Positions 1 to 6,290 of a stretch of 27,153 nucleotides of DNA are shown one piece after another. A model generated the notes under the pieces. That model was not told the DNA's origin, did no database searches, and saw nothing but the letters and a program-made list of their open reading frames with translations. Made by a program: the position numbers and the translations under genes. Origin of the DNA: a virus; the IMG/VR virus record IMGVR_UViG_3300025133_000512, positions 1 through 27,153 of that record, one strand, 5' to 3'. The stretch's first letter is position 1, and each line of letters starts with the position of its first letter.

Positions 1-717
1 ACCCACAACGGTGTCTGCTAATTCTAATGTATAGTGAACTACCGTCTTGCCTTTGACCACCGCCATCGCACCCAGGTGAGCAAGAGCCATAGACTTGCCC
101 GCACCCGTTGGAGCAACCACCACACCAAGTTCTCTCTTGCCGAGACCGCCCTTGGTAATCATATCAATCTCATCCCAGTGGGTAGAGACCGGGTTGCGCA
201 TCTTCATTTCAAAGCGATCAAGCACATCTTTGTGCCAGTCATGACCGTGGTCGTTGTCTGCGCCCAGGTTCATCGCTTCATTAATAACCTTTTGAATCTG
301 GTCAAAGCTCTGGGACTGAAGAAGATCTACTGATTTGAGGATGGCTTCCTTTAGTTTCTGCTTCTTGCAAAAGTCTAAGGATTTCTCTTTGACATACTCC
401 TCATCATCATCGGCAATAGAATTGCTCTTGATGCGAGCCATAAAATCAATGACCTGTTTAATAATACTATCTGAGTAATCCTCGGTCTGGGTCCGGACTA
501 CAGAAACCATAGCGTCGTAGGTGGGGTGTGGGTACGACTCTTTGTGACGGAACATCAGATCCACAAAGACTTGAAGGTATTTCAATTCGAGGTAACTGGT
601 ATCTAAGACCTCTTCCATCTGATTCGCGAAATTGCGATCAAAGAGAATGGTCTTTACCAGTTTTTCTTGAAAGGATTTTCCGAACTTACTAAATGTGTCG
701 TATTGTTGTTCGGGCAT
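1..717 (-). CDS. 41: Replicative DNA helicase, T4 gp41/DnaB-like (N-terminal part, cut by window edge)
   Basis: Hexameric replicative helicase that would unwind DNA ahead of the phage fork. The reading frame opens with ATG at 717 and stays open for 239 codons to base 1, so the C-terminal half is missing. Residues 1-180 are the helical N-terminal domain. A RecA-type core then begins with a Walker A loop, APTGAGKS, at residues 202-209, and HYTLEL near 228-233 matches the DnaB segment with a conserved Glu after the second strand. Walker B and the later DnaB motifs would lie beyond the edge. An AAGGA ribosome binding site sits about 7 bases before the ATG, and a possible promoter lies in the 54-base gap to the 5'-nuclease gene. 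It is the last visible gene of the gp32-UvsX-nuclease-helicase cluster, the company expected of gp41. The Walker A and neighbours are seen directly; gp41 rather than another DnaB type is inferred from context. Confidence 0.85.
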   Translation of the reverse strand, partial: MPEQQYDTFSKFGKSFQEKLVKTILFDRNFANQMEEVLDTSYLELKYLQVFVDLMFRHKESYPHPTYDAMVSVVRTQTEDYSDSIIKQVIDFMARIKSNSIADDDEEYVKEKSLDFCKKQKLKEAILKSVDLLQSQSFDQIQKVINEAMNLGADNDHGHDWHKDVLDRFEMKMRNPVSTHWDEIDMITKGGLGKRELGVVVAPTGAGKSMALAHLGAMAVVKGKTVVHYTLELADTVVG

Positions 718-735
718 TTAGATTCCTTATTCTTT

Positions 736-763
736 ACTATAACTTACTTGACGAAAATATAAA
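736..763 (-). promoter_or_regulatory. Candidate sigma70-like promoter before the helicase gene
   Basis: Reading the minus strand, TTTATA (758-763) is followed after 16 bases by TATAGT (736-741), just upstream of the helicase start at 717. The -10 box and the 16-base spacing are the same as in the stronger promoter before the SSB gene (3695-3722), including the A after TATAGT. The -35 box is poor (4 of 6) and the likely start would lie almost on the ribosome binding site, leaving a leader of only about 12 bases. Treat as tentative. Confidence 0.3.
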
Positions 764-771
764 GGGCACTC

Positions 772-1728
772 TCAAACTTTTTTATGAGAGTTCAGCATTA
801 ACATAAGTTCATCAATATTAAGAGTACCGATACCATCCTTGAGAAGCATTGTCCTAATTATGGTGCGATTGAGATCAACCCCGTCGTTCTGAATCGCATA
901 TTTGAGTTTGTTAACTCCTTGCGGTGATATGGTGCTTGTATATAGCTGCATGATTTCATAATTTAAGGCAATAATTTCTTCATTATCAACAACATTTTGA
1001 TATGCCTTGATTTTATTTTTATTATTTTTTGCATGTGTTAAAATGTCAACGAGCCCATAGTCTTTATTTTCCGAAAGGAAGGGAAATCTTTTAGCCATCG
1101 TCTTTAAGCCCAGTCCCCTAACCCCTTCTAAATTGTCAGATTTATCTCCGACGACGGCTCGTGCCCAGGCAAAGTTACGAGGATGTATGCCATATTCCTC
1201 AAGCACCTTTTTCTTGTTGATGACTTGCTCGTTCTTACCAGGGCGTAGCAAAATAGTTTTATCATCGCATAACTGTAAAAAGTCTTGGTCGTTAGAAACG
1301 ATTACCTTTTGCCACTCATCATATTCATTACAGTGACACAGCCAGGCGATAATGTCGTCAGCCTCTACATTCTCCAAGGACATCTGAAGAATGGGAAGTT
1401 GCTCCAAGTATTCGGTTAGACGCACAAGCTGGTCGTATTTATTTTCCCGCTCTGCTTCCGGGGTCGCAAACTCATACTCTCTGTTGAGCTTGGGGGCTTT
1501 GCGTCCGAGTTTATAGTTTTTGTTTTTCTCCCGCCGGGATTGTGAGCCGCCAGGACCTTCCCAACAAACAACAACTCGGTCAGGTTTAGCACGGCGCACT
1601 TCTTTCTGAAGGGAACGCATAAAACCAGTCAGTCCGCCAATTGGATTTCCGTTGATATCCAGTTGGGGAGACATGACATAGTTACGGATGAACATGTTTT
1701 GTCCATCAATAATCAGCAATCTTTTCAT
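772..1728 (-). CDS. rnh: 5'-3' exonuclease / flap nuclease, T4 RNase H-like
   Basis: A 318-aa FEN-family nuclease, close to the 305 aa of T4 RNase H. It would remove RNA primers and 5' flaps during lagging-strand synthesis. Metal-binding acidic residues appear in the expected order: D8 in LLIIDGQ, E57 in VVVCWEG (many relatives have Asp here), E122/D124/D125 in VEADDI, D147/D149 in SNDQDF, and D195/D198 in VVGDKSDN. The last run leads into the helix-3-turn-helix DNA-binding segment, GVRGLGLKT, near 202-210. The start is ATG at 1728 with GGAG five bases upstream. It sits 24 bases after uvsX and 54 before the helicase. The family A polymerase nearby has no 5'-nuclease domain of its own, so this separate enzyme is the likely primer remover. 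Confidence 0.88.
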   Translation of the reverse strand: MKRLLIIDGQNMFIRNYVMSPQLDINGNPIGGLTGFMRSLQKEVRRAKPDRVVVCWEGPGGSQSRREKNKNYKLGRKAPKLNREYEFATPEAERENKYDQLVRLTEYLEQLPILQMSLENVEADDIIAWLCHCNEYDEWQKVIVSNDQDFLQLCDDKTILLRPGKNEQVINKKKVLEEYGIHPRNFAWARAVVGDKSDNLEGVRGLGLKTMAKRFPFLSENKDYGLVDILTHAKNNKNKIKAYQNVVDNEEIIALNYEIMQLYTSTISPQGVNKLKYAIQNDGVDLNRTIIRTMLLKDGIGTLNIDELMLMLNSHKKV

Positions 1729-1752
1729 GGGGTCTCCGTAAGAGTAGTATTT

Positions 1753-2823
1753 CTACTTCTTACCTATTCTACACTCATCCTCTAGGATGTCAAGAACTCT
1801 TTTCTTAAACTTCTTATCTTCTAAGAGTTTCGGAAAGTCTTTACTTTGGAACTTTTTATCTTCCCCGTCAACATTGATAGTATACCAAGCGCCGCTGCGA
1901 ATACAGCCAGGCGTGCCAGCGATAGCACTAAGCCAGGAACCTTCATCATCAACGCCAACACGGTCGTTAGCAAGGTCAAATAATACATCGAACTGACAAC
2001 TCCTTGGTGATGGCCCGAAGCGGGACTTCATAGTCTTCGCACTGGTATGGAAACCAATGACCTGCTTCTTCTCGTTAATAATTTGTCCGTTGGACTTTCC
2101 CTTGTGCTGAGTCAACCAGACACGAGTTGAGGCGTGGTAGGGCAGCGCCTTGCCGCCGGGCTCCACTCGGTTGTCTCCGAACATCACGCCGATGTTGGTC
2201 TTCAACTGGTTAGTAAATACCAGGGCAATCTGTGCCTTGCCTAGCGTCTCGGTTACTTTCCGCATACCTTTGGCTAGTGCCTTGGCTGTCAGACCGATAC
2301 GGCTGTTGGGGTCATAGTCCCCCTCAATCTCAGCTTTAACTGGGGTTCCAGCCACACTGTCCCACACAATACAGACTAGCTTATCAGGTGCTTTCTCCCT
2401 GATGAGACCGATGAGGCGTTCAATGGTCTCAAACACCTCTTCGATCGTGCCAGGCTGAACATACATAAAGTTGTTCTTTGTATCAAGTCCTAGCTGTTCC
2501 ATAAAATCTGGGGATGCTGCGTTCTCTGTATCAATATAAACAGCAACGCCTCCCATCTTCTGGCAGTTGGCTAGGATCTGAGTCACAACAAGACTCTTGC
2601 CGCTGGCAGACTCACCAGCAATCGTGGTGAGCTTGCCGACAGGGATGCCTCCGTCTCGGCGGTTAGAAATAATATAATCAAGAAGAGTCGAACCCGTTGG
2701 AATCCAAGTCTTCACATCTGTGGGGTTGTCCCCGTGCAAATCGTATGCAATATTCTCTTTAGCTGCCTTGTTTAATTCGCTGCGCAAATCACTTACAAGG
2801 CTGTTTCCAGACCTAGTAGCCAT
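1753..2823 (-). CDS. uvsX: Recombinase UvsX/RecA
   Basis: A 356-aa RecA-family strand-exchange ATPase that would pair homologous DNA for recombination-dependent replication and repair. Visible features are a Walker A loop GESASGKS at residues 70-77, YIDTEN near 97-102 with the catalytic-type Glu, a Walker B strand ending VCIVWDS near 150-156, the L2-side signature FTNQLKTN near 203-210, and PGGKALPYHAS. The length is close to T4 UvsX (391 aa) and bacterial RecA. The C-terminus is basic and lysine-rich. The ATG at 2823 has GGAG about five bases upstream. It lies downstream of the gp32-like SSB, separated by a 64-base gap that holds a GC-rich hairpin. UvsX and gp32 act together at single-stranded DNA in T4, which matches this arrangement. 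UvsX as opposed to a bacterial-type RecA is an inference from phage context. Confidence 0.93.
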   Translation of the reverse strand: MATRSGNSLVSDLRSELNKAAKENIAYDLHGDNPTDVKTWIPTGSTLLDYIISNRRDGGIPVGKLTTIAGESASGKSLVVTQILANCQKMGGVAVYIDTENAASPDFMEQLGLDTKNNFMYVQPGTIEEVFETIERLIGLIREKAPDKLVCIVWDSVAGTPVKAEIEGDYDPNSRIGLTAKALAKGMRKVTETLGKAQIALVFTNQLKTNIGVMFGDNRVEPGGKALPYHASTRVWLTQHKGKSNGQIINEKKQVIGFHTSAKTMKSRFGPSPRSCQFDVLFDLANDRVGVDDEGSWLSAIAGTPGCIRSGAWYTINVDGEDKKFQSKDFPKLLEDKKFKKRVLDILEDECRIGKK

Positions 2824-2845
2824 TTAAACTCCATTTCCATAGGGA

Positions 2846-2869
2846 GGGGCACCTGTAACCCCGTGCCCC
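2846..2869 (-). promoter_or_regulatory. GC-rich intergenic hairpin between SSB and uvsX
   Basis: Perfect 7-bp arms GGGGCAC and GTGCCCC enclose a 10-base loop, and the stem can grow by one G-U and one G-C pair. On the minus-strand transcript it sits after the SSB stop and ends roughly 22 bases before the uvsX ATG. No U-run follows, so it is not a standard intrinsic terminator. An mRNA stability or processing element, or a translational control element, is possible. Confidence 0.45.
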
Positions 2870-2887
2870 CCTGCGGGTGCTGGTCAA

Positions 2888-3658
2888 CTAAGACAGCAAA
2901 TCGTCGAACGCTGACTCGATGTCGGCAACGCCTTCCAAGTTATTTTCAGTCTTGGTCGTGGCGTTGTTATTATAGCGAGTGGTTTCCGAATCCGTGGTGG
3001 TTTCGGTGTCACCCAAGGTGTCGTTGAGAACCTTCTCACAATCCTCGTAAGAGGAAACTTCAAAAATGTCTGAAGCGTCTTTGATAGTTTCAAGAAGAGT
3101 GTTGACTTCTTCTTCGGTCTTCGCCAGCTTGCTGGTGCGGCGCATGGGGCGCACATCAGTCGTTGGGAATGATTGACCCGACTTCTTGCCGTAGTCAATG
3201 CGAATGTCCGTACCCTTTTCGGTATCGGTAATGTCCCCGTACTCGGGGTCAAGAACTACATCAAGCAGTGCTTGGTAGGTGGTGCGGGAAAAGCCCCACC
3301 AGCGAACGCCCTTGTCCTCTTCGCCACGAACGACGATGGGAGCGAACACTCGCATCTTAGGCCAGAAGCGTTTGGCTGCTTCCTTGGAGCCATCAGTGCC
3401 TTCGTTCCAAAGGCGGGTTCCCCACTCTGCGATGGGGTCAGCATCACCGTTAGTGCGTGGGCTGAGGACGGTAGTCTTACCTTCGGCACCCATGCCGTAG
3501 TGGTAATACGCCTCAAAGAAAGGGTCGCCATTCGGCGGACAGACAAGTCGCAACTGGTGCGTGCCTTCCTCTGGCTTCCAAAAGTTATCCGAAGAGTCTC
3601 CTCCTCGGCTCGTAAGAGCAGCGTGCTTCGCCCTCATCTTGCTCAAGTCAATACCCAT
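2888..3658 (-). CDS. 32: Single-stranded DNA-binding protein, T4 gp32-like
   Basis: A 256-aa protein with the layout of gp32: a short basic N-terminus (LSKMRAKHAA) for cooperative binding, a core beginning near NFWKPEEGTHQLRLV (25-39), aromatic-rich strands around FWPKMRVFAPIVV and RWWGFS (98-124), a Thr/Asn-rich linker near 216-240, and an acidic tail ending IESAFDDLLS that in gp32 recruits partner proteins. The only cysteines are C40 and C207, so the Cys/His zinc site of T4 gp32 is absent. ATG at 3658 has a strong AAAGGAG site 7 bases upstream and a good promoter behind it (3695-3722). UvsX follows directly. Its role would be to coat exposed single strands and organise helicase, polymerase and recombinase. 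Confidence 0.85.
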   Translation of the reverse strand: MGIDLSKMRAKHAALTSRGGDSSDNFWKPEEGTHQLRLVCPPNGDPFFEAYYHYGMGAEGKTTVLSPRTNGDADPIAEWGTRLWNEGTDGSKEAAKRFWPKMRVFAPIVVRGEEDKGVRWWGFSRTTYQALLDVVLDPEYGDITDTEKGTDIRIDYGKKSGQSFPTTDVRPMRRTSKLAKTEEEVNTLLETIKDASDIFEVSSYEDCEKVLNDTLGDTETTTDSETTRYNNNATTKTENNLEGVADIESAFDDLLS

Positions 3659-3694
3659 TGTATTTCTCCTTTACTGGTTAGTTGACCGTAATCT

Positions 3695-3722
3695 ACTATA
3701 CCACATCACGAGAGGGTGTAAA
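3695..3722 (-). promoter_or_regulatory. Sigma70-like extended -10 promoter for the SSB-uvsX-nuclease-helicase cluster
   Basis: On the minus strand TTTACA (3717-3722, 5 of 6 to the -35 consensus) is followed after 16 bases by TATAGT (3695-3700, 5 of 6 to the -10 consensus). TGG precedes the -10 box, giving the TGn extended -10 element. It lies directly downstream of the stop codon at 3724 and about 37 bases before the SSB ATG, leaving room for the AAAGGAG ribosome binding site. The spacing and placement suggest recognition by unmodified host RNA polymerase, as expected for an early or middle replication operon. Confidence 0.65.
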
Positions 3723-3723
3723 G

Positions 3724-4158
3724 CTAATTTTCTTGGGGGGGGTCTTCTATTTTAAAAATCTTCACAACTTCAAGGGGATGTACTTTAAGTTTTTTTCCCG
3801 CCGTTAATAAGAGGCAACTCTCATAAACCGACCAGTCTAGTTTGAGATCCCGACCCGTTTTCCCATCATGTTGGGAGGCCACGGCGGCATTCAACGCATT
3901 GATGGTATAAAGGGTGTTAGTCTGCTTTTTTCGGTGGACCCTCATAGTGTAAAGACGAGGGTGAAAAGGAGATCCTCTCTCGACTACTGCGTTATAGGTG
4001 AGAAGCTGTTTCTGAGGCTCCTCTGTGTGTCTAAATAAAAATATAAAGTTATTCGTCAAATTCATATTATTAGCAATGAAGTTAACTTCACTGAGGATTT
4101 CTTCCTCTTCAACATTTGTAAGAAATGAGGCTAACAAAAGTCCTCGGGAGTTCTTCAT
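3724..4158 (-). CDS. Conserved-looking hypothetical protein, 144 aa
   Basis: Not recognised. The 144-aa product has no signal peptide or membrane segment. It opens with a hydrophobic strand (RGLLLASFL, 5-13), then an acidic helix (EEEEILSEVNFIANN) and a strand NFIFLF (37-42). The middle has a basic patch, RVHRKKQTN (73-81), followed by LYTINALNAAV (83-93), which looks like a strand-helix core, then KLDWSVYESCLLLT (106-119) and a C-terminus of alternating Lys and hydrophobic residues. The composition suggests a small alpha/beta cytosolic protein that may touch nucleic acid. It lies 45 bases downstream of the tubulin-like gene and directly upstream of the SSB promoter, so it closes the polymerase-tubulin-like transcription segment. 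A role in replication is inferred from position only. Confidence 0.7.
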   Translation of the reverse strand: MKNSRGLLLASFLTNVEEEEILSEVNFIANNMNLTNNFIFLFRHTEEPQKQLLTYNAVVERGSPFHPRLYTMRVHRKKQTNTLYTINALNAAVASQHDGKTGRDLKLDWSVYESCLLLTAGKKLKVHPLEVVKIFKIEDPPQEN

Positions 4159-4203
4159 GGGCGGCTGCTTCCTTATACAAGTCGGTTAGTATAAGTAGTT
4201 CGG

Positions 4204-5070
4204 CTACAGAGATTTAGAAGCGTCTTCTAGGGTTTGGACCGAAGAAGAAAAGAGCACACATAAAATCATCAAATCATTGTAACTTGTCGCATGAACCGAA
4301 TAACTGACAGAGGAGGCACTCTCTTGGAAATCCTTCACATGATCCTTGATTTTTCTAATCAGTGTCTTATCCTCCTCTAGTTGAGTCGAGGGAATTCCGT
4401 AATAGAAGTGGATGCCGTCAATCGCCTCTAGGGGGTAAAGAAATTTAAGACTTCGGTCGTTGTCGAGCGATGAAATGCCATATGTCGCTATGCGACATGT
4501 AGAAGGGATATCCACCTTTGATGATAAGACGGAAGGGCTGTGATTAAAGTAATTTATCATAGCCACTACATAAGAAATAAAATTGGCTAATTGCTTCTCA
4601 TAGTCTTGGATAGAGGCGTCCTCCATCAGACCCTCAGCAGTGGACCGGTCCAGTAAAAGCACGGTCTCGAAGAGCCCCGAGCGAGCGAACTCCTGAAGGA
4701 TACCAAAAGTTATGCGATCGTCTCGTTTTTGTATTTCTGAGATCATTGGACGCTCGGGTGCCACATATAATATATTAATGGAGGCGTCTTTGATGGTCTC
4801 CAAAATTCTCAAGAGGGCCCCGTTGATAGGATGCCCCCCCTCTACCACTACCAACACCTCATCCCCTGGGCGTATAGAGCGCAAATAAATAGAGCACTCC
4901 TCAGCATCTATGTTTTTTTCGTAAGCCTCCATATCGTCCTGAGCAGGAATGGAAAGGCTCCCCCGTTCATCCAGGTCGGTGCCTATCTTGTACACCCGAT
5001 ACTCAGGGTACACTATGAGTTCATCCGCAATGGCACACCCCAAGCGGCCGAATCCGATTACTTTATCCAT
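4204..5070 (-). CDS. Divergent tubulin/FtsZ-fold protein (putative, degenerate GTP-binding loop)
   Basis: A 288-aa protein whose order of elements follows the FtsZ/tubulin fold. Residues 3-19 (KVIGFGRLGCAIADELI) fit strand 1, glycine loop and helix 1. RVYKIGTD (25-32) fits the FtsZ INTD region. GDEVLVVVEGGHPINGALL (69-87) fits the strand and T4 loop where FtsZ has the GGGTGTG signature. INILYVAPER (98-107) fits the next strand. Residues 111-175 fit the segment ending in DTLIVIPN and a long helix, here ETVLLLDRS plus ANFISYVVAMINYF. Residues 190-275 resemble the C-terminal domain, with GIHFYYGIP, a helix, and DLMILCVLF. The T4 signature is degenerate and no clear T7 catalytic Asp pair is seen, so GTPase activity is doubtful. 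The start overlaps the polymerase gene by 13 bases, suggesting coupled translation. The first 35 residues alone could suggest a TrkA-N Rossmann domain, but the rest does not fit that. This is a fold-level inference. Confidence 0.5.
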   Translation of the reverse strand: MDKVIGFGRLGCAIADELIVYPEYRVYKIGTDLDERGSLSIPAQDDMEAYEKNIDAEECSIYLRSIRPGDEVLVVVEGGHPINGALLRILETIKDASINILYVAPERPMISEIQKRDDRITFGILQEFARSGLFETVLLLDRSTAEGLMEDASIQDYEKQLANFISYVVAMINYFNHSPSVLSSKVDIPSTCRIATYGISSLDNDRSLKFLYPLEAIDGIHFYYGIPSTQLEEDKTLIRKIKDHVKDFQESASSVSYSVHATSYNDLMILCVLFSSSVQTLEDASKSL

Positions 5071-6272
5071 GCTTGAAGGTTTCCTAATGTGTTTCCGCTA
5101 CTAATATTTATCTGAAATTCTCCAAAATTTGTAGAAGACATCAACGAACAAACATCCTCGACAAGGCTGTCATCTGACTTTTTCATATCAATTACGATAG
5201 CGTCGTGAATTAAAAAAGCCACCGAGGAGCCGGAGGAGGATGAGCGTAAAAGGTAGTCTACCTTAAGGGCTTGTTTAAGAAATAGCTCGGCAGCCGTAGA
5301 CTGAACCAGATAGTTAATAGCATGATGGTCCGAGACGTTTTCAATGGTCCGCCCATAAGGCGTGGTTATATTCCCATCCCTATAGAAATTCGTCAAGATA
5401 TGTTGTTTGGGATAGAATGAATCCAAACGCTCTGCGGCAGAGGTTGTGGTAGCACTGGAGGATCCATAGAGCCAAGCAAAAAAAGCAACTTTGGCATCAT
5501 TGCGGGTAAGAGCGTCACCAAAGACCTGCTCCAGATGATAGGTATGAACATCCTCCTTCGGCTGATCCTTGCCGAGGAGCCCCAATAATGTCCGGACCTC
5601 TGCCCCATTAAAATCAATCTCAAGAAAATAATCATTAGACGGCAAAACAGCCTCTCGCAATGATTTCGGAAGAGTTAAAATAGGGAAGGTGCCCTGTCGA
5701 TTTGTTAGGCGTCCAGTCTTAGTGCCAAACTGATTATAGACTACATAGGAGGAATTGTTCATCGCTGTGACGTAGCTTTTAAGCTTAGGTACTGTCATAT
5801 AACTTCCCATTTTACGTTGGTCAAGCTGAACTTTGCGGTTACTTATATCCTCCAGCAACATAGAGACATGTCTATGAAATTCATACCGAAGGGGGCGGGG
5901 GCACTTCGCAAAAACATATTCGGTGATCTGGTTTTTTACTCGGCAATAATCCACCAGAAAACGTGAGGGGACTAAATCATAAAAACAAGTATCATTTAAA
6001 TCTACCTGTGATATCTGGAGGGAACGGCGAAACGCTCTCATCTGCTTGGAGACATCGGACCAGTCGTCCTTTAAATATTCCGGTATCACTTGGTCGAGGG
6101 GCTTCCCCTCCAGGTAAAGGGAGGCATAATCTATATCATAATCCCTTAAATAGGAGGCGAACTTCCACGTCTTGCTGATCTCCGACGGGAAATCACCCCG
6201 ATCAAAGATCAACCTATCGTTACAAAAGATGCCTAGGCATTCGGCTTTATCGTCTAAGGTTTGAAATAACAA
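5058..6272 (-). CDS. Family A DNA polymerase, polymerase domain only
   Basis: A 404-aa Pol I-type DNA polymerase with thumb, palm and fingers. FGTKTGRLT (182-190) is the template/thumb signature. Motif A is EIDFNGAEVR (218-227) with catalytic D220 and E225. Motif B holds R257, K261, F265 and Y269-G270; F265 matches E. coli Phe762. NYLVQSTAAEL (320-330) precedes motif C, LIHDAIVID, with H356 and D357 but Ala358 where Pol I has Glu. Only about 100 residues precede the thumb, so the 3'-5' exonuclease is absent or reduced to a remnant and the 5'-nuclease domain is missing. Start is TTG at 6272 with AAGGAA six bases upstream. The frame is shared with the upstream gene, whose TAA lies 18 bases earlier, so no earlier start exists and the next Met is residue 78. 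It replaces the family B gp43 expected in a T4-like genome. Confidence 0.88.
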   Translation of the reverse strand: MLFQTLDDKAECLGIFCNDRLIFDRGDFPSEISKTWKFASYLRDYDIDYASLYLEGKPLDQVIPEYLKDDWSDVSKQMRAFRRSLQISQVDLNDTCFYDLVPSRFLVDYCRVKNQITEYVFAKCPRPLRYEFHRHVSMLLEDISNRKVQLDQRKMGSYMTVPKLKSYVTAMNNSSYVVYNQFGTKTGRLTNRQGTFPILTLPKSLREAVLPSNDYFLEIDFNGAEVRTLLGLLGKDQPKEDVHTYHLEQVFGDALTRNDAKVAFFAWLYGSSSATTTSAAERLDSFYPKQHILTNFYRDGNITTPYGRTIENVSDHHAINYLVQSTAAELFLKQALKVDYLLRSSSSGSSVAFLIHDAIVIDMKKSDDSLVEDVCSLMSSTNFGEFQINISSGNTLGNLQAWIK

Positions 6273-6290
6273 GGAGGGTTCCTTCCGGGA

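Noticed and set aside
5058-5070. Rossmann/TrkA-N domain reading of the start of the 4204-5070 protein
   Set aside because: GFGRLGCAIADEL fits both folds, but the later segments fit FtsZ much better; kept only as an alternative.
5105-5112. GATAAATA on the minus strand, close to the T4 late promoter TATAAATA, before the tubulin-like gene
   Set aside because: It lies in the polymerase coding end, in front of what look like early or middle genes, and no second copy was found before the structural genes.
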